NCBI GenBank assembly: GCA_949128115.1
Contig: OX421962.1
Coordinates: forward strand, 11,421,262-11,485,261
DNA from: Anaspis maculata
Taxonomy: Eukaryota; Arthropoda; Insecta; Coleoptera; Scraptiidae
Length of the DNA: 64,000 bases
Direction: 5' to 3'
The notes under the pieces were generated by a model that was not told the DNA's origin, ran no database searches, and saw nothing but the letters and a program-made list of their open reading frames with translations. Below are positions 1 to 10,689 of this stretch, piece by piece. Both the position numbers and the translations under genes were made by a program. The number at the start of each line of letters is the position of its first letter. Position 1 is the stretch's first letter.

Positions 1-123
1 AACGGTAGTTTTTTCGATATTTCAGAGACTTTCTTTTTGACGGCCCTTTTTTTTTTGCTTTTCGTCTGACCTTCTTTTTTTTTTTTTCGCTACCTTTGAT
101 TTTATTTTGAATTTTCATTTCAA

Positions 124-540
124 TGAAAATTTTGAACGCTACACAAAGAAAGGGAACTGGCGACGAAATTCATTCAAGAAGAAGCTACTGCCTTTGCGAT
201 GGAAGGCAGTCCAACTGGGAGAACCAGTGTGATTCAACATCGCATTAACACGGAGAACGCTGCTCCGATTCGGCAAGCTCCCAGGCGCCTACCACTGGCA
301 AAGCAAGAGGAGGTGTTCAAGCTTCTGAAGAACATGCCGGATGAAGGCGTGATTGAGGAGTCAACAAGCCTATGGTCTTCTCCGGTTATTTTGGTTAAAA
401 AGACTCTTACTTTAAAAGACGTCGAGACTTCTGGTGGAGGTGCCGAAAGTACGCGTATATTCTCGACGCAGATACCAGAGAAATCCTCGTGTGCTGTAAA
501 CACCATCAGGAAGCATCCAGAACCTTCGATGCCACTATAA
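124..540 (+). pseudogene. Gypsy reverse transcriptase N-terminal fragment, internally deleted
   Basis: The frame opening near 199 reads like the linker and first finger region of Gypsy/Ty3 reverse transcriptase: a basic stretch (APIRQAPRRLPLAKQEE), then DEGVIEES and WSSPVILVKK, the usual block in front of the catalytic palm. Just after VKK the similarity stops; palm, RNase H and integrase are absent and the frame runs out at 540. I read this as a dead Gypsy copy with a large internal deletion. The first ATG (199) lies inside the homologous stretch, so it is not a true start. Confidence 0.7.
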
Positions 541-746
541 GAGAGGAACTCGACCTGGCATCGAGAGAGTTTGAATCGAGCGATCGCGGCGTTAACATCT
601 CGGCGAAATTGTGAATTTCCAAGCGTCCAAGTGATTAATAATTCTGTGCGTTATTTAGTTGTTCGGTAGTAGCTAATAAAGTGCAGTCTGTTTACAAGTA
701 AATCAGCGCGTTTTATTTCGAGATAGGCGAACCCGAATACCGTAAC
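541..746 (+). repeat. Possible LTR-like 3' end of the Gypsy relic
   Basis: The stretch after the deleted Gypsy fragment contains an AATAAA signal at about 675-680 and ends in ...CCGTAACA at the point where duplicated copy A begins. That is what the end of an LTR could look like. No second LTR copy is visible in the window, so this rests only on position and the poly(A) signal. Confidence 0.25.
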
Positions 747-936
747 AGTATCAATCATAAGAAGTTTTATTTTACTAGAAAATAGTATTACAAAAATATA
801 GTTGCACATTAGTACTGCCGAATAGTATTGTTGATACCTCAAAAAATTTGATAGTTGATTGTTTTGACCCCCCTTATTGCAACACAATTGCTGCTACGCG
901 TTCAGGTAACGCCGGTTCAATTTTGGCAGCCGTAAC

Positions 937-1470
937 TCAGTGACCGAAGAAGGGAACCTCGCGTTGATCGAAGTGACATTTCTTCATGTTGATTGTCATG
1001 CCGAAATGGTTCAAGCGTCTGAAAACTTGCATCAGATGCTTCCGGTGTTCATCTTCGTTTCTAGAACGTACAAGAACGTCATCTATGTATACGAATGTTG
1101 AAGGGAAATCACCTAAAACCTCATGTTTGAAGCGTTGCATATGCTTTGGCCTGCGTTTCTCAGACCGAAAGCCATCTTCCCGAATTCAAAGACCAAATGG
1201 TGTAATTATGACGGTTTGGGGAATGCCTTTTTGGTCAATCGGAATCTGGTGGTAGGTTCTGTTCAGATCCAGATGTGTAAAAATAGTTTCACCTTGAAGT
1301 GAATGTGAGAAGTCCTCCCGATAGGGCAGGTGATATCGGTCGGGAACTGTTGCAGCATTCAATCGCCGAAAATCACCACAGCGCCTCCAAGAATCGTCTT
1401 TCTTCCTTATCATGTGCGATGAGCTTGCCCAAGGACTTTTTGACGGACGACAAATACCTGAGTCTACCAT
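937..1470 (-). pseudogene. Gypsy reverse transcriptase relic (copy A)
   Basis: Two minus-strand frames together cover the palm region of a Gypsy reverse transcriptase. 1470-1186 has DSGICRPSKSPWASS, CGDFRRLNAATVPDRYHLP and THLDLNRTYHQIPI. 1140-937 has the catalytic block YIDDVLVRS and a following CHFDQ region. A frame change and loss of sequence lie between them, so the gene is dead. Copy B lacks most of this part because 1046-1431 is missing there and replaced by 22411-26012. Confidence 0.85.
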
Positions 1471-1752
1471 AAATTTGAATTATTTTTGTGCATCTGCAAG
1501 CTTTTCTGGAGGAAGACGTCGTAGTCTATGGAAAACTGGCGATCTTTTGGTAATTCTGTAGTGTTTGGTTGAATGCTTGACTGTTCTGGGGATAATTTTG
1601 GGAGGGTTTGTTACTGCAGGGAACTGGGAAAGAATGTCGTCGAATGCTGTTGACTTGCTGGGTTTGATCCGACATACCTAATGAAATGAACTTTTATAAA
1701 TCAGACGATCTACCAGGCGCTGATTCTTGATATCGACTAGCGAACCAAAATT

Positions 1753-2410
1753 TTATGAGAAATCAGCTCCTATAATGGGTTTGGATACATCTGCGATGAT
1801 AAAAGTCCAAGTGAATGTTCTACTTAAACCTCGACTTAAACCCAACTCAACCTGCAAAGACATCCGGCCGAAAGTCTTTATCTTCGAACCATTTGCGGCA
1901 TAGAGATGATATGTGTTGATAGTCAGGTTGCGTTGAGATGGAAGAATAACAGAGATATCAGCACCAGTGTCGATGAGGAAGGACATACGTGTGAACCGGT
2001 GATGAACAGTGAGACGACAAAGAAACTTGACGGCGTGCGCCTCTAATTGCGGGCACGTTTGTCGTTTTTCTGTACAAGAAGTTCGCAGGGTGATATGCAC
2101 AGTCGTGGCCGTTTACCGAATTTCTGATGGTACCAGCCATATCGTCCGGACCGGCTTGGTGATGAGGATCGAAAATTAAAAGATCGGCTCGGGGATCGAT
2201 GGTGTTGAGACAGTCTTGATTCCAGGCGGGCGACCGTCTATGTGAGATCGTGCACTTGCGGCTGCAGGACTGACGTGTTCGGTTCTTGGAAAGAGAAGAT
2301 CTCCTGATTGGTTACTTCATGAATCTTGTCCAGGATGAGGGCGATGGCGCCCAGGTTGCCTTGAGAAACGGCCAGGATTGACTGAGTCTTGAGGGGTAAA
2401 GCGAGAATAG
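1753..2410 (-). pseudogene. Gypsy Gag C-terminus and aspartic protease relic (copy A)
   Basis: The minus frame 2100-1753 contains an aspartic protease core, SFLIDTGADISVI, followed by the flap-like LYAANGSKIKTFG and a downstream IIGADF, the normal order in Gypsy proteases. In a different frame near 2080-2160 is a WYH..FG......C...PC pattern typical of the end of Gypsy Gag. Remnants of more Gag reach to about 2410. It belongs to the same element as the reverse transcriptase relic at 937-1470 and is paralogous to 30303-30940. Confidence 0.8.
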
Positions 2411-2452
2411 GGTCAAAAGTGTCAAAATCAAAAACTTTTAGCAGGAAAATGC

Positions 2453-2458
2453 TTTATT
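2453..2458 (-). promoter_or_regulatory. Poly(A) signal of secreted gene copy A
   Basis: On the minus strand this reads AATAAA, about 140 bases beyond the stop codon at 2595. In copy B the corresponding hexamer (30979-30984) reads GATAAA, so the signal is changed there. Confidence 0.45.
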
Positions 2459-2594
2459 TTATATTAGATATTGTCACAAGGGTGTGCCCTCACTTGAGCG
2501 TGATAGGGGAAATGCAAAGTAAAATGTGAGACAAGGGTAGGAGCAGAGAACTCGCCCATCGGAGGGGAGACTTGTGTTCTTTTGGAACACTACT

Positions 2595-4904
2595 CTAGTC
2601 GGAATCTACTTCTTTCATGCAACCCGACTTCGTTACTTCTCGGTTGGCGGGCTGGCTCTCGGTAGGCTGCGTCACATTGTAAATGAAAACATCGAATTCA
2701 GAGGATTGAGATGGACGACCATCACTGCTTGCGAACCGGAGGACCTTGTCGTGCGGATCGTTTCCTCCGATCATTCCAACGCTCCAAACGTCACCGAGCT
2801 TGTACCTGCCGACGTGGATAACTTTGTTCAGTGTCACTTGGTCAAAACCGCCAGGAACAGGGTGTTTATGAGCAGCGACCACTTCGTCAAAGTAGCGAGT
2901 GGAGTTTGTAGAATGCCAATAAAAGTTCTTCGGATGTCCAGTGCACAGAATCTATGCAGAATTGTTCATTATTTGGGGAATGAAAAAAAAAATAAGAATA
3001 ATATGGTAGGTGGAGGATTTCGCGCAGCTTGGTTCTAGTCTTGGTTTCAAGACCAGAATTCGGTATCACAACCAAGACTTGAATACCAAGACCGAGGTCA
3101 AGGCCAAGACTACGTGACTCCGTCTAGAATTTTGATTGTTCTGATCAGCTCGTAAAATTCATTCACTCTAGGCAGTGGAAGAAATATCTTGACAAACTCC
3201 AAACCTTAGGTAGGTATACATTATTGATTATTAATGATTTATGTATAAAGGCTGTCCCGAAATTAGACCACAATATATGACCAGCTTATTCTACGTCAAA
3301 AAATAGAAAGACGAGTTCCAGTGAACATGGTGTCGAATAATGCCCCCTAAGGGAGCTATAGCTTCTTAAAGAGGTAAACCTGGTGATGATTTTTTGCAAA
3401 TTTCTCCGAAACTTGCTAAGATAAAATGACGAAATTTGGTTTGACCGCTACATGTTATAAGCCTGAGGTAATGTCGCAAGAAAGATTTTCACAGTTCATC
3501 AGGGACGTCCAACAAAGAGAGGGCGGGGTATTTAGCTCCTTTTTTCTCATAATTTTCTCTGAATTTTGATAAGAGAAATCTGGAAAATCAGAGTTTTTCA
3601 TATACAAAAGTTTTCCCGCAGTAGGTATTCTGATCCGACGCACCGTTTTCGAGGTGAATCACTTCAAAGAAAACTTCACCTGAAATTCTCCCTAAATTTC
3701 AAAATTCCGAGAACAGAAATCAGAGCACTAACACCAACTGTGTTTTCTTGGACCAAAAACAGGAAGAAATGTTCTAATAAAGGGGGAATGGAAATGCTCC
3801 TTAGGGACCTAGAGCTCATTGAGAGAGTTACTTGCCGAGATAGAATTAATCGCGCTCTAGGGGCTCTAGGTCCCCTAGGGAGCATTTTCAACCCATTTTT
3901 ATTGAAACGTTTCCTCCTGCTTCTGGTCCAAGAAATCACAGTAGATGTTATTGCTCTGATTTCTGCACTCGGGATTTGGAAATTTTAGGAGAATTTCAGG
4001 TAAAGTTTCCTTCGAAGTGATTCATCTCGAAAACGGTGCAACGAATCAATTTAGTACAGGAGGACTTTTTCCATGAAAAACTCTGATTCTCTATATTTTC
4101 TTATCAAAGTCCGGAATAAGTCATGAAAAAAGAAGAAGCTAAATTCATCCCCTGTTTCCTTTTTGATGGACATCCCTGACGAAATGTGGAAACCTTTTTC
4201 ACAGCATTATCTCAGGCCTATAACATGTAGCGTTCGAACCAAATTTTGTCATTTTATCTTAGCAATAGCAAGTTTCAGCAAAAAACCATGATGATCAGGT
4301 TATCCCCTTTAAGGGGCTCTAGCTTCCTTAGGGGGATAGGGGGCATAATTTGATACATGTTTATTGGAACTTTTCTTTTTACTTTTTGACGTGGGATAAG
4401 CTGGTCAAATATTGCGATCTAATTTCGGAACACCCTGCATAAAATGAGCATGAATGAGACCAATACCTTACCTTCACAGCATCAGTGGTCCTCCTGACTA
4501 CCCAAGAAAATGTGATGAGTTCCCTTTTTCCTTGAAAAAGTGGACCATTGAAAATGCCATGATCGAAAAGGAAGCCTTGTCCAATATAGATGCGTTTTTC
4601 GGCAGGCACATCCGAATCAACCGGTAGCGCATCAGACGGGATCTGGCCATCGAAGTCCCTCCAATAATAATCTGAAAATGTTCTTTGTTTAATCAATTTT
4701 GCTGAAAAAGAAATGAACATCCAAGGACTGGATGAAAGTGACCACCACCAGAGGGTAGGTATAAGAGAGTAGAATTCATACACCAGAGGTTATATACCAG
4801 AGAGGATAAAATTACAATAAGTGCAAAAGTACCTACTGTCACTTACCAGCTTGTAAAGCCGAGACACTTATGAAGAAAACAGAAACGAAGAGGTACCGAA
4901 ACAT
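2595..4904 (-). CDS. Secreted DUF3421/DM9-like protein, copy A (three exons)
   Basis: Exons by splice sites: 4904-4847 (ATG, 19 codons plus one base, donor GTAAGT), 4671-4472 (acceptor TTTTCAG, donor GTAAGG) and 2951-2595 (acceptor TGCATAG, stop TAG). Phases agree and give 204 residues. Exon 1 is a signal peptide (MFRYLFVSVFFISVSALQA). The mature part opens with YYWRDFDGQIPSDAL, then IYIGQGFL, FSWVVRR, GHPKNFYWH, VIHVGRYKLGDVWSVGMI and EFDVFIYN. This alternation of W..F.G.IP.DA, IGq/GR and a closing EFDVxIY resembles DM9 repeats (DUF3421) of secreted, often lectin-like arthropod proteins. The family call is by pattern memory; a secreted, conserved gene is the firm part. The 1.2 kb foldback MITE at 3248-4437 sits in intron 2. 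An ATAAAAG box near 4979-4985 could be the promoter. Confidence 0.7.
3248..4437. mobile_element. Foldback MITE in intron 2 of secreted gene (copy A)
   Basis: A 1.2 kb long inverted repeat. The left end (AAGGCTGTCCCGAAATTAGA) matches, reversed, the right end (CAGGGTGTTCCGAAATTAGA on the minus strand), and the arms pair inward to a centre near 3850-3880 (GGTCCCCTAGGGA). It is flanked on the left by TA and on the right by CA, a decayed TA. It carries no gene. The same element lies in copy B (31800-33625), so it predates the duplication. Confidence 0.85.
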
Positions 4905-5132
4905 TTTCAGAGTGATGAAAATTCATACAAGCTGATTTGTACAAGCTGATATGGCCAGAAAACAGCTGACCCAAAGCTCTTTTATTTTTCGTTTTTATCT
5001 CAGAAACCGCCGGTCCCATAATATTAAAAGAGATAAGTAAAGCCCGGATTTTTAGGTTGGGCTGCCTCTGGTCAAGGTTTCCGAGTATGCAGACCATATA
5101 CAGGTGGCCCAACGAAAACGAAACAGACAAAT

Positions 5133-5494
5133 GGGGTACTTGCCAATGAAACAGATTTGACTGAAAATACTTTCAATTATCAACAAGAGTACCTAATAAA
5201 GGGTATTCCCTGAAAATTTTTCAAAGGATTAGTAACAATAGGGAAACGTCAGTGGGATTTTCATGTCTGTATTTTTCAAATATTGCAATGTCACTCCAAC
5301 AGTTTTTTGAGTTCCCAATCCAACAGTGCTGTTTGTTTAGCTTTGAGTATATTTGTGATGTCACAAATATATTTTTAAAACACGCATCACGGCCGCAATT
5401 TTGCGAATTTAGGAAAAAGAAAAAATACGGGTACATTATTTTTAACCACACTATCGATTAAGCCAATAAAAAAAATTGGACAAGTACCTACCCC
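5133..5494. mobile_element. Short GGGG-ended MITE with AT target duplication
   Basis: The 362 bp insert begins GGGGTACTTG and ends CAAGTACCTACCCC, and is flanked by AT on both sides (5131-5132, 5495-5496). Copy B has the uninterrupted site (GACAAATTTTCAGG near 34305). The GGGG terminus and 2-bp AT duplication match the larger SWIM-gene element at 6681, so the two probably share a transposase class (ISL2EU-like). No coding capacity. Confidence 0.75.
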
Positions 5495-7014
5495 ATTTTC
5501 GGACACTTGACCTCACTTGTTTGTACACTGTTTATATGTTTACTAGACAGACATAAGCATCGTCATAGGTCCGGCAGCTACGAGCCTTATAGCCCTCCAA
5601 AAACACTGAAATCAGCATTATCTTGAAAAATTTGCATCGAATCGAAAAAAAAAATTCCACCGCTATAAAAGACAATTGAACCAGCTTTGAAATGATGTAT
5701 CACTAAACCCCAATTATTGTCATTCAAAATTTCGAAGGGGCTGCCACCCTGACTACGGGGATGAAACTCCATGGTAGAATTTATAGCAGTTGACCGTCCC
5801 CCTTGAAAACAAAGTTGACCTGTCCGGGCTTATTTCGAGAAAATGAGCGCGAATGCCCGAAAATCTGTCGGTTTCGTTTTCAATAGGCCATCCTGTAGAA
5901 AACTTCTTTGAAACTGTAAGCTCCTTATTTAATATGAGTAGGTAGGCAGAAAAGTCAGTCAAGAATCTGAATGGCTTGAAAGGCTAAAGACTATTAGACA
6001 TACAGGATGTCTCGAAAGTTCGAGAATACGGGTCAGACACAGGACACAGACAAAGGCTGATCTCAGGCAAATGAAAAGGGAACTCAAGATAGGTACCTAA
6101 ACTTTAATATGCAATCATAGACTCCTGAGCATGAGCAATTAAGGTTTATTGGGTATGGAATTTCTTGCGTCATGCCAAACTGGCACTTCGCCTGCTGGAA
6201 CTTAATCTCAGTTAAAGTATATTGTCGAGTAGGTATATTGTATTTGCCTAAAGATCCGGGCTCTAGAGATAGGTATAGTTACTAAGAGTGCATGTAAAAA
6301 CTTTGTAGAATTTCAAATTGGTCGGTTTTATTTTTAGCCAAAAATTCTACGGGGTGTGTTAATTTCAAGAAACATTCACTTGAGAGAGAATTCCATTCGC
6401 TCCATTTTTTTTCTCAGTGCTTCATCAGCATTAGCTTCTGAAGCAACTGGACGCATTTCTTAGATAGGTGGTATAAAAATGAACAGTATTCTTTACAAGT
6501 AGTAAACAGTTTTTTTTCCACTCATCAACTTTCTATCAGAGTGCAAAAAATGGCAAAATGCGTGAGTCTAAGGTCCAACTATTCAGATTAGTAATATGGA
6601 AAACATCTAAAAATTACCTACTACCTACTTCTGTTATCGATTAGTTACAAGAAAATAAGCACTTTATAAAACAACACAATGGGGTCTTATACGAAAATCA
6701 CAAAATGCGATTTTCTTATGTAAATCGATGCTCAAGTACCTGAAACTAAATACTGTGAAGATGGAAAAAAAAAGCGGCCCAGGGAAAAGAACTTGAAATT
6801 TGGCTCTTCACACTCCCTCTGTTTGAATCGACTGGATTCGCGGCTGAACTCATCCACCAATGAAATGGAAGTAAGACCGCAGTTGACATAGAGCAGCGTT
6901 GCCACGTTGTCATTATTTACATGTCTGTCATTTACTCATTCATCTAACCTCACATTCCTGATTCCTCTTGTTGTGAGAGTTTGCGGTCATATTTGCTGAA
7001 CGTATTGAGTCGTT

Positions 7015-7919
7015 TTTTGTGCTAAATTGGAAGAAATTAAAGCTGGTTTCGAAGAAGCCAACGACAGAAATATCCCAGAAGTCGATGCGGACATGGTAGA
7101 CAATTTTTACAGAAGAAACGCAGATTTTTTTGCACATGCCGTAAGAAATGTTAAAGCTAGTAGCATTGTCTAGTAGGTAAGGCTTTGTGACTCATAAGCA
7201 AGCAGCAAGCAAGCCTCTAGCACGACCTACCTGATCCCAATTAATTAATCATTCATTTATTTGCAGTAGTAGCAAACAAATATATAGAGACGAAGCAATA
7301 GAGTTTTTACAGGTGAAACGTGATAAAACGTTATGTACTGTCAAAGCCAAAGTATCACCAGAGCACAAAGTCCGAAGTACTCCATATGCTGTTACAGTCA
7401 TCATTGAAGAAGAAACAGAGGAGGTTGTCTCATGTACCTGTGGGGATTGTGCGGCTAGTTCAGGTAGGGTGCGGTATTATTTTGTTAGCAAACTTCTTAC
7501 GATTCAAGTTTGACGAAGTGAAGCATATCATTGTTTTGTAGTTTGGCATCAATGAATTTGAATTGAATTGAAATTTATTGTGTAACTTTGTTACAGGAGG
7601 CTGTAAGCATAGCGTCGCCCTCCTATATTGGCTACTGAACAAAAGCCAAAATCCATCACTAACCGCCACAGAGTGCTATTGAAGAAAATCTGCTTTAGCC
7701 AAAGTGGGAACTACCCTTAAAGGACAAACACTCCAGGGAATTTTCAAAGTTAAAAGTAGTACCACTAAATCAACAACCTCAGATTCCACAGATGAAGTAG
7801 TTGAAAATGGATTAAAAACAAAGTCAGATGGAATTTTATTCACTTTTTATGGTGATAAGGAAACCGATGCTCAGGTTTCCCTTCATCATTTGTTAATTAA
7901 GGACACTAGTACACTGTGA
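7015..7919 (+). pseudogene. SWIM zinc-finger protein (YqaJ-associated type) relic
   Basis: A first coding stretch ends at a donor near 7130 (LEEIKAGFEEANDRN...). Another runs from about 7267 to 7463 (VKRDKTLCTVKAKVSPEHKV..., then CTCGDCAASS). An intron at 7464-7596 (GTAGGG...TTACAG) joins it to GGCKHSVALLYWLL. The CxC...C.H arrangement (CTC, then CKH) is a SWIM zinc finger as found next to YqaJ nuclease domains in transposon-derived insect proteins. An in-frame TGA (7680-7682) falls at the family's conserved CYW, after which the frame continues (KSALAKVG...) to a stop at 7919. No YqaJ nuclease domain remains. AATAAA signals lie near 8260-8275. Broken gene. Confidence 0.65.
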
Positions 7920-8703
7920 AACAATACAGAAGTTACGACATAAAAATTTTTCAAATTACTGCAGTGATCTTTTATTGGAAGTGACGTGTGAAAAAGTGGC
8001 CAGTTTGACAAAATAGTATAGGTAGGTACATGAGTCAAAAAATTATCTTTTGCTTGGAAAAGAGTAGTTCTCAAACAGTTTTTTGCTCCATGCGTAATGG
8101 ATCTAGTGGAGTATTTAGTACATATTTAGGATTTGTTATTAATTAGTATTAGTACACTGTAATGCATATTAAAAATAATTAAATACTGAAAACTGGATAG
8201 TATGTGAAGAACAGGTTCATTTGTTTTTTTTTTATACAGTTGACAACTGAATGTTATAATAATAAAGTTGAATAAAATGTAAAAACAGAACATGTTGGGT
8301 GTGGCTAATTTGCAGGCAGAGTACCAAATCTTCGTTTTGGAAGCGAAGCGGTGAGTTGTTCCACTTAGTTGGAAGAACCATTAAGTTCTACGGCCTGTCG
8401 ATTTGCTATGTTGCTGATGGTGACGATAGCTGCTGTAGATCCTTGCTAACACCTACCTAGATGGTGGCATATGATTTCACTTCCTGCCACATCCATTTCG
8501 AAGTGTTGCTTGGAATCATTTTCTTCGCATACCTCCATGATCTGCTGCCGGAGAGGTAGTGAGCTCATATTTCTTTTTCTTTGTAAAAGGAGTTAGCTGA
8601 GGCTTCTTTTTCAGCTCAATTCCTGAAGGGGGGTACTACATATTTTCCTTGAATGGTTTTCAAGCCCAAAACCGAGCCCACAACCTTTTACATACTTCTA
8701 CTT

Positions 8704-8964
8704 CTAGTGTGGAGCATCGGACTCCAGCTGTGAAAAAACCAACTGTTGCAGGTAGGGGTAACAAAGTTCAACGATTCTACCTACATAGAAATGATCTTCA
8801 CAGCAAAAATATCGGCCGCCCCATGGGGCTGGGTTTTTGTCGCCGGTAGCTGTATGGCACTTGTTTCTCAGGGGTTGAGACTTGGGTACGCTGATGACAA
8901 TTTTTTGTGGGGCACTTGAAGAGGTGTTGGAGTATCCCTTGAAAATGCAAATTTTCGCTGACAT
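8704..8964 (-). pseudogene. Possible THAP-like N-terminal fragment
   Basis: An 86-residue minus-strand frame starting MSAKICIFKGYS has NPAPWG followed by GRYFCCEDHF, which resembles the tryptophan and C..HF end of a THAP zinc finger. THAP domains sit at the start of several transposases, including those paired with YqaJ/SWIM proteins, and this fragment lies convergent to the SWIM gene inside the same element. The first cysteine pair is not clear and the frame ends early, so this is tentative. Confidence 0.3.
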
Positions 8965-9473
8965 TATGGTTTATTTGCAGAATGTACCGAACAAATAATT
9001 TTGATTCAACCACCATTCTGTCAAAAAAGACAATTAACAAGGTGACAACAGCGTCGTTCAAATGACGTTTCCTTGTTGCAAAGCTGCCAGATTTATAATG
9101 GACTCCCATTGCAAACACCAAAATTGATAGTTCATGCCTCAAAAATGTATTCCATTGTATCCAAAAACATACCACCTAACGTGTTGTTTTGTCGAAGTGA
9201 TTTTTTTCTAAGGAATATCAAAATATTCATGCAAATCTTGACTGCCTGTCACACAATTTGGCAACAAGGCTCCAGCTACGACAATCCCATTGCGCAAACT
9301 CAACTCGTCCGCCTACGTCATCAGACGTTGAAATTTAATCGGGGTTATTCCCGCCTCGATTTTCAACATTTTTAAAAAAAAAAGTAGAGGCTTTCGAGAC
9401 GAAGTATTATCATTCATGTAGCAACCTCACCTTGTAAGAACATTTTGAAACAATAAAAAAAATCGTATAAGAC

Positions 9474-10578
9474 TGTTACGTTTTTTTTAACCTAGGGAAA
9501 GATTGCTGGTCTGGGAGACATTATCTGGGTTGGCGCGGGAAAACAAAAACAAAACAACAGGCGAGAAAAGTTTTGATTAACCACAAAAAAAATCTGACAA
9601 GTAAAAAAAACGTTCGAACAGTTTGTATTGCTGCAGAGGTTTAATACCGAACTCCTTGCGGAGGATTTACGCAGCAAACGACTAGCAAGCAGAGCAGTCG
9701 ACGACGAGAAGAGTCGAGCTCAAACCGGTCAGGTCCGGGATTTTGCCGAACCCTTACTTATCAAAATTATTCTCCGAGCCCTTCTCCCCGAAAAGGTAAG
9801 CCCAGATTTTGCAATCGACAGACCAGTAATCTAATCCGTTTTCTAGGGTTCCATCCTTCCATCCTTTTATCCTACTAACCTTCTATGGTTCTATAGTTCC
9901 CTGTACATTTTCCCTACCCTTATGGGCAAAAATTGGAACATTGGTGGTTGATAGTATTCGCCCGTGGAACCCGTCGAGCCTGCAAGCCCGGACGTCGAGT
10001 TACGTGACAGTCGACAGACAACGCCCCCAGAGCATTTCGGCGCGGGAGCTGAGGTATCTGGGTTATCTGCTATTGTTCTAGTATTGCGGCCTTTCTTTTT
10101 TTTTTTTGTCAACCCCTCGACCGCCACCAAACGACCCTACTTCGGTGCACTGGGGTAGCTCATCGGTAGGTAGGTAGGTTGCGAATGGTCACCGTCGGCC
10201 CATTAGAACATAGTTTGAATCCGGAATCTCAGCAAAGCGTTACCGCTCTGACAGTCGTGACAGACGTGTCTGTCCCACCTGTCGGACTGAACTCGTCGCC
10301 TGGCTACGGATCCGGTAGTGCCTGTACTGGTGGTCACCCTACCAGACGCACCGAACCAGTCAGTGGAGCCATCATTGTTCAATCAATTGTTATTCTATTT
10401 GTATTTTTGTCAATACCCTACCCTTCAGGAATCATTTTGAAATTATACGATATTTTCTAAATTTGTTTTATACCACGTATGAGTAAATTTAATTCAACTT
10501 AATCATCCCCTCGATCCGTCTCCTTCTGAGCATAGCGGCAAATTCCCATCTCTTGTGCTGCCGTCTTTGGACGTAGCA
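9474..10578 (+). repeat. 5' LTR
   Basis: 1105 bp, TG...CA ended, near-identical to the 3' LTR once the insert there is removed. It has nine bases near 10260 (within GACAGACGTGTCTG) that the 3' LTR lacks. Small frames within it are mirrored in the 3' LTR and are not genes. Confidence 0.95.
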
Positions 10579-10582
10579 TAAT

Positions 10583-10600
10583 TGGCGCCCAACGTGGGGC
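10583..10600 (+). other. Primer binding site
   Basis: TGGCGCCCAACGTGGGGC begins a few bases after the 5' LTR end. TGGCGCCC matches the CCA-ended 3' terminus of a host tRNA read in complement; the particular tRNA cannot be fixed without the host tRNA set. Confidence 0.8.
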
Positions 10601-10689
10601 CGATTTTTGTTGAACTGATTTACTCATATAGAAAATATTCGTATCTATTTCAATTTTTTTTTTCTATTGTTATTTTGGAAGTTTCAAGA

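Noticed and set aside
9891..10460. Small frames in the 5' LTR, repeated near 15822-16382
   Set aside because: They occur in both LTRs simply because the LTRs are copies of each other; no coding evidence.
10582..10689. Extension of gag upstream of the ATG at 10690
   Set aside because: The upstream start would be TTG within the primer binding site; the first ATG is at 10690.
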